A DNA stretch of 61,061 bases, taken from contig MGMS01000005.1 in assembly GCA_001796515.1 (NCBI GenBank), positions 1-61,061 of the forward strand, in the 5' to 3' direction. Below are positions 8,966 to 16,826 of the stretch, piece by piece (within the stretch, counting starts at the first letter, position 1; each line of letters opens with the position of its first letter). The notes under the pieces are model-generated. The model had not been told where the DNA came from and searched no databases. It worked only from the letters and a program-made list of their open reading frames with translations. Source of the DNA: Chloroflexi bacterium RBG_13_51_36 (GTDB lineage: Bacteria; Chloroflexota; Dehalococcoidia; GIF9; AB-539-J10). A program made the translations under genes and the position numbers.

Positions 8966-9562
8966 CTAAAACAAGCTTAATTGTTGAGATTCAATTGCGT
9001 CTTCAGGCACGTCTCCGCTTTGAGCCAATATCTGTGGAATCTTGAGCATGTCGGCTTCGATAGTCCGTCGTAGAGAGCCCTGATGGAGAGCTGCCGCCGG
9101 ATGATACATGGGATAGTAAAGGACGTCTCCCAACTTTCGGGGCCTTCCATGAATCTTTCCTATGCTCTCGTTGGGAAAATACCGTGCCAGGGAGTAACGT
9201 CCCAGAGTAACAATCATCTGGGGGCGAATTATCTCTATCTGAAGGTCAAGCCATTTGCGACAGCTTTGTATCTCAGCCGGTAGTGGCTCACGATTCTGGG
9301 GTGGACGGCACTTAATCACATTAGCGATATAGACTTCTTCCCGCCGCAAACCAATCGAGGTCAACAGTTGATCCAAGAACTGTCCTGCCGGTCCGACGAA
9401 GGGACGCCCCTGCTGATCTTCGTGCCACCCCGGTGCCTCGCCGATAAAGACTAAATCCGCATCCTCAGCCCCCTCACCAGGTACCACCTTGGTACGATAC
9501 TTAGCTAGCTCACACTCCCGACAAGCCGCAATTTCCTCACAAAGTTGTGCTAAAGCTGACAT
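8966..9562 (-). CDS. Type-4 uracil-DNA glycosylase (Fe-S)
   Basis: Removes uracil (from cytosine deamination) from DNA to start base excision repair. The four cluster cysteines are visible at residues 14, 17, 85 and 101 (CRECELA; KCRPPQN; SCRKW). Motif 1 GEAPGWHEDQQGRPFVGPAG and the C-terminal MYHPAAALHQGSLR complete the family 4/5 signature; GEAPG is the family-4 (UDGa) form. 198 residues, normal length. It sits directly upstream of RNase J. Confidence 0.94.
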   Translation of the reverse strand: MSALAQLCEEIAACRECELAKYRTKVVPGEGAEDADLVFIGEAPGWHEDQQGRPFVGPAGQFLDQLLTSIGLRREEVYIANVIKCRPPQNREPLPAEIQSCRKWLDLQIEIIRPQMIVTLGRYSLARYFPNESIGKIHGRPRKLGDVLYYPMYHPAAALHQGSLRRTIEADMLKIPQILAQSGDVPEDAIESQQLSLF

Positions 9563-9679
9563 CTAATTTGAACCCCAAAAAGTCTTGTGACTCTTCGTGG
9601 GCAGTTTTGATTCGATGGTAGCATATCTACCTTTGTCGGTCAATGTGGGCTCTTCCTAGAACAGGAATGCTCGACTCGT

Positions 9680-10471
9680 TCACTCCTCCTCCTCTTCTTC
9701 GTGCTCCCAAATAGGCTCGGTGAATTGGTCAATAAATTCAGCCGTGACTCTCTTCGCTATTCTGTCCATCTCTTCATCCACTCGCTTGGCCAGATGGCCA
9801 AGCTCGGTCAAGTCCAGTGTAATGCCCAACATCTTAATCAGGACGCCAAGCACAGCCAGGGACGCTTTAGGATTCGTTATTTGCGTAGCATAAGCTGGCA
9901 CTTCACCCAGCAAGCAAATGCCTTCCATCCCCCTCTCCCTAGCCATTCCCAATATCAATCCGTTCAACCCAGCGATGCGTAGACCACCTCTAAGAGTCAC
10001 ATTGTGCTTGCCCAACTCGTCAACTAGATCGGGACTTGTAGCTGCTCCCCAGACCTTCATCTCTTCGCTATGGTGGACACGTGTTACCGCGGCAGCGCAA
10101 CTATATACTCTTGACACTCTAAGCCTCTGCGCTACATCCAGAACACAGTTGACTAGCTCGTACCCTTTAAAAGCCGGTTGCTCCTCCCCGATAAAAATCA
10201 ACAAACCTTTACTGGCCTTGGGATACTGCCAATAGTAAAACTTGCTCTCAGGAAAACGAGGACTTTCAACCAAGTTGTCCCTGACTGTAACACCCACCGG
10301 TTCAAAGAAGTTGACAGGTTCAATCTCTCCTATGTCTGCAGCATTTAGCTTCTCCACAAGATACTTCGCCGCAGTCAATGAAACGTCGCCTATGCCGGGC
10401 CAGGAGGCGAGCATGAAACAACTCCTGGGGCGTGGTTGCTTACTAAGCTTTATTAGGTCTCTTGCGTCCAT
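9680..10471 (-). CDS. PAC2-family protein (proteasome-assembly-chaperone-like)
   Basis: 263 residues matching the PAC2 family (COG1938/COG2047): SCFMLASWPGIGDVSLTAAKYL at the start and GLNGLILGMARERGMEGICL followed by YATQITNPKASLAVLGVL in the second half. Archaeal and bacterial members have no settled function; the eukaryotic relatives assist 20S proteasome assembly. The protein ends in an acidic tail (HEEEEEE). Its ATG lies one base after the stop of the TldE-like gene, so it is translationally tied to the TldD/TldE protease. A role with that protease is an inference from context only. Confidence 0.8.
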   Translation of the reverse strand: MDARDLIKLSKQPRPRSCFMLASWPGIGDVSLTAAKYLVEKLNAADIGEIEPVNFFEPVGVTVRDNLVESPRFPESKFYYWQYPKASKGLLIFIGEEQPAFKGYELVNCVLDVAQRLRVSRVYSCAAAVTRVHHSEEMKVWGAATSPDLVDELGKHNVTLRGGLRIAGLNGLILGMARERGMEGICLLGEVPAYATQITNPKASLAVLGVLIKMLGITLDLTELGHLAKRVDEEMDRIAKRVTAEFIDQFTEPIWEHEEEEEE

Positions 10472-10472
10472 C

Positions 10473-11798
10473 TTAGCTTCCCCTGGTCGTCACCGATACA
10501 CCAGAGCAATACAAAGGAGGAGTCTGCAGAATTCCGCCAACCCACCTTGTTTCCTGTCCTACGCCCAGAAGCTCCCTTGACACCTGATATACATTACCGG
10601 CAATCATAGTGTCTTTCACTCTGCCCACTATCTCACCGTTCTCCACTTTGTATCCCAGTAAAACGTTGCCCCCAAAGTCACCACCCAGAAGATTACCCTG
10701 TTCAGCACCGATAACTTCCTCCACAATTAATCCTTCTTTCATATCTTCCACCATCGCCTGAAAAGAAATGCCTCCTTTCTCCACAATAAGAGAGCTTATA
10801 GCTGGGCTGGGAGAGCCCCCTCCTCGCCTGCCATTACCCGTACTGTGCGTGCCAGCCAAAGCTGCCGTCTGTAAATCATAAAGAAAATTCGTCACGACCC
10901 CATTGGCAACAAGTGGCAGACGCAGGCTGGGCACTCCCTCGTCATCAAAAGGATAACTACCCACACCGTAAGCTACGGTAGCATCATCCCATAAGCTAAG
11001 CCTTTTGTCAAAAACTTGCTTTCCCAGTTTATCTTTTAAAGGCGAAGCCCCCTCGAGGACTGTTTTACCGTTGAACGCCAGCACTAGCGGGCTCAACAAA
11101 ACACTGGCTACTCCATGAGGTGTGAAGATTACCGGCAGCAACTTACTACATACAGCGGCTTTCTTCTTTGCCATCTCCAGCTGCCATATCACTCTATTAG
11201 CCAGATCATCAATCCCGATTAAGTCGGGACGACATGAGCTTGCACTATCTTCCACCCACAGTATGTCTGTATCCCGGACAAGAATGCCTTCCAGGCCAAG
11301 TCCAAAAAAGCTCTTTTCATACCCTCCTTCACCGCCTTGAGAATTGACTAAAGAGACGGAGCTTGTCCCTTTGGTTACTTGAACATCGCACAGGATCTCA
11401 AGAGTATGTCCCTTAATTCTGGCTATGAGCTCCTTTCCCATCACAACCATCTTTTCCATAGGTACTTCTTTTATTTTGGGGTCGTAGATGCGCACTTTCG
11501 AATAGTTTTGAGAGGAGGGGAATTCGAAGTTGGCCGGGCCGCCAAATTGAGATGTTTCCACAGCCATGTCCACCAAAGCTTCCCAACCGCCTCCAGTAGC
11601 AACGGCAAAACCAACCTTGCCTTCCCTGAAAATTCTCAAGGCAATACTGCTGCTCTCCTTGGTCTGGACTTGCTTTAACTCATTAGCTTCAAACTGTATC
11701 GTCGTCGCCCGAGCAGAAGCTGAAAAAACCTCAGCTTGCTCAGCCACTTTCTGAGCAGAGTGAAGAACCTTCCGAAGATCTTTCATCTTGAATCGCAA
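10473..11798 (-). CDS. tldE: TldE/PmbA-like metalloprotease subunit
   Basis: Partner subunit of the TldD/TldE heterodimer that digests unfolded or modified peptides (microcin maturation and CcdA decay in Escherichia coli). It is 441 residues. The N-terminal domain starts AEQAEVFSASARATTIQFEANELKQV, and the C-terminal part has VANGVVTNFLYDLQTAALAG, GNGRRGGGSPSP and LIVEEVIGAEQGNLLGGDFGG. It lacks the HExxxH zinc motif, as expected for the E subunit. It follows tldD by 30 bases and is followed immediately by the PAC2 gene. A nearby upstream ATG (MRFK) and the MKDLRK start are both possible. Confidence 0.9.
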   Translation of the reverse strand: MRFKMKDLRKVLHSAQKVAEQAEVFSASARATTIQFEANELKQVQTKESSSIALRIFREGKVGFAVATGGGWEALVDMAVETSQFGGPANFEFPSSQNYSKVRIYDPKIKEVPMEKMVVMGKELIARIKGHTLEILCDVQVTKGTSSVSLVNSQGGEGGYEKSFFGLGLEGILVRDTDILWVEDSASSCRPDLIGIDDLANRVIWQLEMAKKKAAVCSKLLPVIFTPHGVASVLLSPLVLAFNGKTVLEGASPLKDKLGKQVFDKRLSLWDDATVAYGVGSYPFDDEGVPSLRLPLVANGVVTNFLYDLQTAALAGTHSTGNGRRGGGSPSPAISSLIVEKGGISFQAMVEDMKEGLIVEEVIGAEQGNLLGGDFGGNVLLGYKVENGEIVGRVKDTMIAGNVYQVSRELLGVGQETRWVGGILQTPPLYCSGVSVTTRGS

Positions 11799-11828
11799 AC
11801 CTCGAAATCGGAATTTGGGGTTTATCCG

Positions 11829-13187
11829 CTATCTACCTCCTACCACGCAATGGCGAATCCTGATGTGCGGGCTCCCATCAGAAACGGGTAACGGATATTG
11901 TCCCCCTTTGCCGCAGCCGCCGCCCTGATTCATATCCAAATCATCGCCTATGGCGTCTATATTGTGTAGAGTATTGAAGACATTACCGGTCAGCACCACA
12001 GGGCGCAATAGCTCGGCCAATTTGCCGCGACGAATCATGTAAGCTTCCCCGGCAGAGAAGGTAAACATCTCCAGGCTGGTCGTCCCGCCGTACCAATCCT
12101 TCACATAGACGCCTTCCTCAATGTCACCAATCATGTCTTCAAACGAAACCGCGCCTGCCTCAATCCATGTATTGCTCATCCGCACAATAGGGGGAAATAG
12201 GTAATTAATGGCTCGAGCATTTCCCGTCGCTCTCTCTCCCATCTTGGCCGCCGTTTCTCGGGAATGCAGCCTTCCCTCCAGAATGCCCTCCCGGACAAGA
12301 TATGTTTTATTCGTTGGCGTCCCCTCATCATCGTATGCATAACTTCCCCGCAGGTCAACCATCGTCGGGTCATCAATGATATTGAGATGCTTCCCGCCAA
12401 ATCTCTTTCCCAGCACCATAATTTGTCGCAGATTCTCATTTTGATATACGTGGTCGGACTCCGATAAATGTCCGAACGCTTCATGAGCAAACACCCCCGC
12501 CAGAATAGGGTCCAGAATCACGGTATACTCTCGGCCCTTCACCTGAGGCGCAGAAAGAAGGGCCGCGGCACGCCTTGCTACCTCCCCGGCTTTCTCATGT
12601 AGTCCTTCCACAGCGGAGAACTCGCCATTGCTGCCCAGGCTTATTCCGGCTTGTTGAACCTCGTTATCCTCGCGAGCTATGGCCGTCAATCGTCCAGCAA
12701 GGTCAGTTTTATGTTGTTCTATGTAACTGCCTTCCGAATTAGCGAATGTGATTCTTCGCTTCACGTCACGATAGTTAATTCTTGTGCTTTGAATCTTAGG
12801 GCTACTTAACATAATATCATTGTAGCCCTCCAGAAGCTCCTTCTTGGTTGCCAATGGTACGGCCGTGGCATCCCGCTTCAACTGCGGCGTCACCGTATCC
12901 ACTACAGGCTTTGTGGGGAAAAGCACAAACGGTTCCCTGCTGGCTAACTTTGCTTCCTCCACAGCCAGAGCCACTTTCTCCCTCAACCCATCCAGACGAT
13001 TGAAGCTGACGAATCCCCAGCTACCTTGGACCAAAGCGCGGACATTACCACCGGAATTGAGAGCCCTGCTTATCTCCTCCAACCTCTCCCCTCTGTACAC
13101 AATGCTGGTAGCCTGGCTCTCCTCACAGCGGATTTCAATATAATCGGCTCTCTGGCCCTTCAAGACGTCAGTAATCAAGTCACGCAC
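11829..13187 (-). CDS. tldD: TldD metalloprotease, catalytic subunit
   Basis: Zinc protease subunit pairing with TldE. The HExxxH motif is HEAFGH (His235, Glu236, His240 in the trimmed protein), followed downstream by DDEGTPTNKTYLVREG and the glycine/cysteine-rich end GGGCGKGGQYPLPVSDGSPHIRI. An open frame reaches 13277, but its first 30 residues are encoded by a dispersed GTCATTGCGAGCGAAGC repeat and are not homologous. The likely start is GTG at 13187 or TTG at 13178, just behind AGAGG. First gene of the minus-strand block that runs to ftsK. Confidence 0.93.
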   Translation of the reverse strand: MRDLITDVLKGQRADYIEIRCEESQATSIVYRGERLEEISRALNSGGNVRALVQGSWGFVSFNRLDGLREKVALAVEEAKLASREPFVLFPTKPVVDTVTPQLKRDATAVPLATKKELLEGYNDIMLSSPKIQSTRINYRDVKRRITFANSEGSYIEQHKTDLAGRLTAIAREDNEVQQAGISLGSNGEFSAVEGLHEKAGEVARRAAALLSAPQVKGREYTVILDPILAGVFAHEAFGHLSESDHVYQNENLRQIMVLGKRFGGKHLNIIDDPTMVDLRGSYAYDDEGTPTNKTYLVREGILEGRLHSRETAAKMGERATGNARAINYLFPPIVRMSNTWIEAGAVSFEDMIGDIEEGVYVKDWYGGTTSLEMFTFSAGEAYMIRRGKLAELLRPVVLTGNVFNTLHNIDAIGDDLDMNQGGGCGKGGQYPLPVSDGSPHIRIRHCVVGGR

Positions 13188-13252
13188 GCCTCTATTGTAG
13201 CCTTTGATACGAATAAAGAAAAGGGCGCTGTGATTCTGAGCCCTCTCTCTTT

Positions 13253-13280
13253 TGTCATTGCGAGCGAAGCGTGGCAATCG
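13253..13280 (+). repeat. Dispersed GTCATTGCGAGCGAAGC repeat
   Basis: TTGTCATTGCGAGCGAAGC followed by GTGGCAATCGAG is a member of a short intergenic repeat family. Related copies are at 39239-39264 (minus, GTCATTGTGAGTAGCGAG) and 46045-46129. Translated in reverse it gives the recurrent peptide RFARND, which falsely extends tldD and rel. Confidence 0.6.
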
Positions 13281-13368
13281 AGTGAGGTATTACCAGCGCC
13301 AAGCTGCACAACGACCTCCCATTGTAGTAGAATGTTCCAGATCACGTGACATTATCTGGGGTACGGTA

Positions 13369-13506
13369 ATGAAATTCACCGATAGACTGCTTGGCGCCAG
13401 CCGAAAGAACAAGAGCCGGCTTTGCATCGGGCTTGACCCGGACCCCGAGCTTATGTCCGGGGTAGACGTCCTGCAATTCAACGGAACCATCATCGAGGTC
13501 ACCTAA
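13369..13506 (+). pseudogene. 5' remnant of a resident pyrF (OMP decarboxylase)
   Basis: ATG at 13369 begins a frame reading MKFTDRLLGASRKNKS and then LCIGLDPDPEL, the start of a type-2 orotidine 5'-phosphate decarboxylase, and stops after 45 codons at IIEVT. In an intact enzyme this position is directly followed by the DLxCAYKPN strand. It aligns with residues 1-47 of the complete pyrF that begins 89 bases later, but clearly differs from it. The matching 3' remnant is at 16740-16826, so the resident gene was split and lost its centre. Confidence 0.8.
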
Positions 13507-13523
13507 AGGTAAAACGGCGAAGG

Positions 13524-13553
13524 TTGACAATACGACGTGTGTACTTGTATTAT
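13524..13553 (+). promoter_or_regulatory. Strong sigma-70-type promoter for pyrF
   Basis: TTGACA at 13524-13529 (perfect -35) and TATTAT at 13548-13553 (-10) are separated by 18 bases. Transcription would start near 13560, about 35 bases before the GTG start of the complete pyrF. It lies just inside the left border of the inserted segment, so the incoming gene brings its own promoter. Confidence 0.7.
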
Positions 13554-13594
13554 TAGTTTATAAGTAACCGGTGCCCACCCCATGGAGAAGTAAA

Positions 13595-14548
13595 GTGAGT
13601 TTTTTCGAAAAGCTGGCCATTGCTTCGCGAAAGAATAGCAGTCTGCTCTGCGTCGGGTTAGACCCAGACCCACAAATGAAGCTATCAAACGCTGATAACG
13701 TGGTTGCGTTTAACAGTCTCATCATCAAGGCAACAGTCGATCTAGCATGTGCTTACAAACCTAATCTGGCAATTTACGAGTCCATGGGAATAGAGGGACT
13801 GTCAGCGCTACAAGAGACGCTGAACCTCATACGTCAAGCTGACCCCTGCATCCCTATCATAGGAGACGGAAAGAGAGGCGATATCGGAACCTGTTCCACG
13901 GCATATGCAAAGACACTACTCGAAGACTATGACTTTGATGCCGTCACGGTCAACCCGTACATGGGGTCGGATGCGCTTAAACCATTCTTAGAGCACAAGG
14001 AAAAGGGGGTATTTGTGCTGTGTCGAACCTCAAATCCAAGTGGCATGCAAATCCAAGAGTTAATGGTAGTACGGGGTGGAGTTCGTCGCCCACTTTACCA
14101 AATTGTGGCTGAACTGGCACTAAGCTGGAACTGGAATAGGAATGTTGGGTTAGTGGTCGGCGCCACGTATCCCGAACAGATTTCGCGCGTAAGAGAGATT
14201 TGCCCGGATATGCTCTTTCTAATCCCTGGTGTTGGCGTTCAGGGTGGTTCAATAGAAAAGACAGTGCGGAGCGCGGCTGACACCCAAGGTGAGGGGTTCA
14301 TAATCAACGTTTCTCGTCAAATTATGTATGCCGCCAAGACACCTATAGGTACACGAAGCAAAGATAGCGAAGCTATGAGGAAAATGAGGCATGTCGCCCG
14401 ACAGCTTAGGGACGAGATCAATAGCTATTTACCAAGCTCCTTGAAGAAAAACCTAAAGCAAATATGTCAAAGCCACGAAGATCAGGCCAACCGAGGGGAG
14501 TCATATCGGCAGACAGAATCGTCGGTGATGGCCACTAGCGGCAGGTAG
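13595..14548 (+). CDS. pyrF: Orotidine 5'-phosphate decarboxylase, type 2 (incoming copy)
   Basis: Converts OMP to UMP, the last step of pyrimidine synthesis. The start VSFFEKLAIASRKNSS with LCVGLDPDPQ, the catalytic D-K-x-x-D region GDGKRGDIG (Lys93, Asp96) and the phosphate-binding end FLIPGVGVQGG are all present. GTG start at 13595 behind GGAGAAG. 317 residues, longer than usual because of a roughly 30-residue polar tail after the last helix (LKKNLKQICQSHEDQANRG). The only complete pyrF in the window, it lies inside the broken resident pyrF and points at the PRTase-DAC fusion. It probably supplies the OMP decarboxylase lost when the resident gene was broken. Confidence 0.92.
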   Translation: MSFFEKLAIASRKNSSLLCVGLDPDPQMKLSNADNVVAFNSLIIKATVDLACAYKPNLAIYESMGIEGLSALQETLNLIRQADPCIPIIGDGKRGDIGTCSTAYAKTLLEDYDFDAVTVNPYMGSDALKPFLEHKEKGVFVLCRTSNPSGMQIQELMVVRGGVRRPLYQIVAELALSWNWNRNVGLVVGATYPEQISRVREICPDMLFLIPGVGVQGGSIEKTVRSAADTQGEGFIINVSRQIMYAAKTPIGTRSKDSEAMRKMRHVARQLRDEINSYLPSSLKKNLKQICQSHEDQANRGESYRQTESSVMATSGR

Positions 14549-14632
14549 TCCGGCTCGGCGTCGACATTCACATCAAATGCCTCAGATGCCAACCATGGGC
14601 TCTTCTTCAATCCAGGTAAGCACGAAACTCTA

Positions 14633-16396
14633 CTATCCAGACAACCCTGCTATTGGCTCGAACACTGGCCATGTTTTGCCCCTCACAAATATCTCTACAG
14701 TACCGTTTTGAGAAATGCACACTACTGCCACATTACGACACTCTTTGCTTGTTCGATATGCAGTTTCTTTTCTGCTCCCTCCAGCACTGGAATAGTAGGC
14801 AGTACCCAACATGTCCGATGTTGCCTCCCCTTTGACAGTGTTTCTAATGATAACAGAAGCGTCCTGGACTTCCCCGTCTCCAGAGATGAATACAGCCCCG
14901 TCTAACTTTGCTATCTCCGCAGCCATCCTTGTGCCCAGGAGCACTAATGGTTGCTCAATGACTTTAATCTTCGGTGGCTTCCGTTGCAGACTCGAGGGAA
15001 TATCACCAACCACGAAGAGACCCCCGTAACCACGGGTAACCATTTCCTGAGCTATTTCAAGCACCGTTTCAAGAGTCTGACCAATGCCGCTAATCATGCC
15101 CTCAATCTCCCCTACAATTGGCTTGGGTGTTGTAAACTCCCAAGCACCCGTTCTTTGTGACAGTTCCGCAATTGCTTCTAACCTTCCCTCTCGATACACA
15201 CTTAGTGCCTTACGGTTGCGGCGAAGAACCAAACCAATCGCATCGAATTGACCAGTTATCTGTCTGAGCACCTCTATGCCACGCACTTCGCCCGAGTCCA
15301 TTGAACGTACTAGACGCCTGATTCCAATGAGTTCGCCATCTTTATCAAAGAGGAAAGCTGCTTCCGTTTCTGGGAGAGCGTCATAGTAGGGGACTAAATC
15401 CCCCAGGTTGCTGGCTCCAATGCGAGACTGAGTCCTAACAGGAGCATCCAGAGGAAGAACAGTGGATACTGTCTTTCTGTCACTAATTAAAACAGAACAC
15501 CCCACAGATCGCCTTTCCACTCTAATGTGGGTGGTTGCTAGTAGATGTCCCACAAGTTCTGTCAGTACCCTTCTTTTCCTAGGGTCTGCTTCTCCACGAT
15601 GCACAAAACGGCGAATGAACTGTGTCAGCGCACTATCCTGCGCAACCGTTGTGACCGGTAAACCTTCCAGCAGCACTGGCAGCCAAGGTCTCCACTGATC
15701 AATCAATTCCACCTGCTCGTGGTCACGCTGCAACCCATAGACTTCTCGATACTGAGCGATGATTGTATCGGTCATGCCCGGTGGCATAGATAGTACTACT
15801 GAGAGGAAGTCCTCCTCAGGGTTATAGAGGTCAACGCACGATTTGGGACAGAGTGGGCAGTCACTTGGATCCCACTTGTTTAAAGCTAGCTGAACTAACG
15901 AACTGACCTCATATCTGACTCCTTCTAGGAGAATCTCCCCCTCGCCACCACTGCGGTCAACAGCAACACCGACCCCAGCTACAACTGCCCCAATTGCCCT
16001 GAGAGACTGCAATGCAGACGCGAGAGTTCCCCCCGTTGTCAGTATGTCATCAATCAAAACGATCCTGTCCGTCACTCCTTGGCCCACCTCGCCTGGGTTG
16101 ACCCAGTCAATAGTTTTGCCAGACTGACGGCCTATCAGTAAAGGTATCCCCAATCTATTAGAGGCTTCCCTGGCCAGGAGGATCCCCCCAACGGTGTCTG
16201 CCGCAAGGGCTAAGGGCTTCCAGTCGGCCACCTTGCGAGCCATTCTCGTTCCAAATACCTGGCTTATCTCCGGATACATCATGGCAATACGGACTTGGAT
16301 ATAACCGTCCGAATGTTTTCCACTTACCAGCCGAAAGTGACCCTCCAGATAGCAGCCGGCCTTCCTCAGAAGGTTTAAAAGAACTTGCGAATCCAC
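14633..16396 (-). CDS. PyrE-like phosphoribosyltransferase fused to a DisA_N/DAC-like domain
   Basis: 587 residues; ordinary PyrE is near 200. Residues 1-185 are a type I PRTase of the orotate family, with SGKHSDGYIQ near 25, PRPP loop VLIDDILTTGGT at 113-124 and the PyrE-type end WDPSDCPLC at 175-183. The mobile catalytic loop, usually RKExKxHG, reads GRQSGKTID at 89-97, so orotate activity is uncertain. Residues 440-575 follow the diadenylate cyclase layout: GGLFVVGD (458-465), LDGAVFISGDGEV with the DGA motif (499-501), and GGSRKETA (539-546) where cyclases have GTRHRAA, then VAVVCISQNGTVEIF. RHR has become RKE, suggesting a nucleotide-binding sensor rather than a cyclase. Residues 345-405 resemble a second, weaker half-copy. 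GTG start at 16396 with GAGG. It faces pyrF tail to tail. Confidence 0.8.
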   Translation of the reverse strand: MDSQVLLNLLRKAGCYLEGHFRLVSGKHSDGYIQVRIAMMYPEISQVFGTRMARKVADWKPLALAADTVGGILLAREASNRLGIPLLIGRQSGKTIDWVNPGEVGQGVTDRIVLIDDILTTGGTLASALQSLRAIGAVVAGVGVAVDRSGGEGEILLEGVRYEVSSLVQLALNKWDPSDCPLCPKSCVDLYNPEEDFLSVVLSMPPGMTDTIIAQYREVYGLQRDHEQVELIDQWRPWLPVLLEGLPVTTVAQDSALTQFIRRFVHRGEADPRKRRVLTELVGHLLATTHIRVERRSVGCSVLISDRKTVSTVLPLDAPVRTQSRIGASNLGDLVPYYDALPETEAAFLFDKDGELIGIRRLVRSMDSGEVRGIEVLRQITGQFDAIGLVLRRNRKALSVYREGRLEAIAELSQRTGAWEFTTPKPIVGEIEGMISGIGQTLETVLEIAQEMVTRGYGGLFVVGDIPSSLQRKPPKIKVIEQPLVLLGTRMAAEIAKLDGAVFISGDGEVQDASVIIRNTVKGEATSDMLGTAYYSSAGGSRKETAYRTSKECRNVAVVCISQNGTVEIFVRGKTWPVFEPIAGLSG

Positions 16397-16420
16397 CGCG
16401 TTTCTACCTCAGTTCATCGC

Positions 16421-16426
16421 ATTATA
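16421..16426 (-). promoter_or_regulatory. Probable -10 box for the PRTase-DAC gene
   Basis: The minus strand carries TATAAT 24 bases upstream of the GTG start. No clear -35 hexamer is found at 16-18 bases, so the element would be weak or activator-dependent, if it is a promoter. Confidence 0.4.
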
Positions 16427-16521
16427 TAGGAGTGTTTTGACCCCATTTATCCGATGTCGTCCCCACAACCATTCTAAATCCTGTGCTGGCCTCCGTCAAT
16501 ACGGGCGCGGGCAGTACGGAA

Positions 16522-16740
16522 CTATCCTTTTGCGATTACGCAATGCGCCAAAAAGTCGGCTTTATCGACTCCGTGCGCTGCTTCGTACTGCTGCATGGCT
16601 AGCTTTATCCTACATATTAATTTGGGTGCCTCCCTCGTTTCTGTGAGCAGGCATTCAACCGAGAGCGAAAGCAAAGACCCGTGACCGTCAGGGGAGATCC
16701 TAAGTCCCACGGTTTTGCATCGGCTTCTTAGTGTTCTCAA
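16522..16740 (-). CDS. Small hypothetical protein upstream of the PRTase-DAC gene
   Basis: A 72-residue frame from a TTG at 16740, lying within the inserted segment and in the same direction as the fusion gene, 125 bases ahead of it. It is not recognised. A C-terminal helix-like stretch (RIKLAMQQYEAAHGVDKADF) looks protein-like, but no strong ribosome site precedes it and its first bases touch the resident pyrF remnant. It may be a small partner of the fusion, a relic, or chance. Confidence 0.25.
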   Translation of the reverse strand: MRTLRSRCKTVGLRISPDGHGSLLSLSVECLLTETREAPKLICRIKLAMQQYEAAHGVDKADFLAHCVIAKG

Positions 16741-16826
16741 AGAAAAAGGATTTTGCCCGGGCAGCTAGAACCGTGGCCGAAAAAATCCGCAACCAGATCA
16801 ACGAATATACACACAAGACTCGGTGA
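16740..16826 (+). pseudogene. 3' remnant of the resident pyrF
   Basis: The frame from about 16740 to the TGA at 16824-16826 reads KDFARAARTVAEKIRNQINE and then YTHKTR. This is the C-terminal helix of type-2 OMP decarboxylases (compare MRHVARQLRDEINSY in the complete copy). With the 5' remnant at 13369-13506 it brackets the 3.2-kb insertion. The central ~200 codons are missing. No clear target duplication is seen at the two edges. Confidence 0.75.

Noticed and set aside
11829-13277. Long N-terminal extension of TldD
   Set aside because: The first 30 codons come from a dispersed repeat (RFARND peptide) and are not homologous to the family.
14633-16396. Active diadenylate cyclase
   Set aside because: DGA is present but the RHR motif needed for catalysis reads RKE.
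13507-16739. Transposon or integrative element with recognisable ends
   Set aside because: No transposase, integrase, terminal inverted repeats or target duplication could be found; only the interruption of pyrF supports mobility.
14633-16740. CBASS/Pycsar-type defence operon
   Set aside because: No CD-NTase, ubiquitin-like partner, nuclease or pore-forming effector is adjacent; a defence role remains only a possibility.
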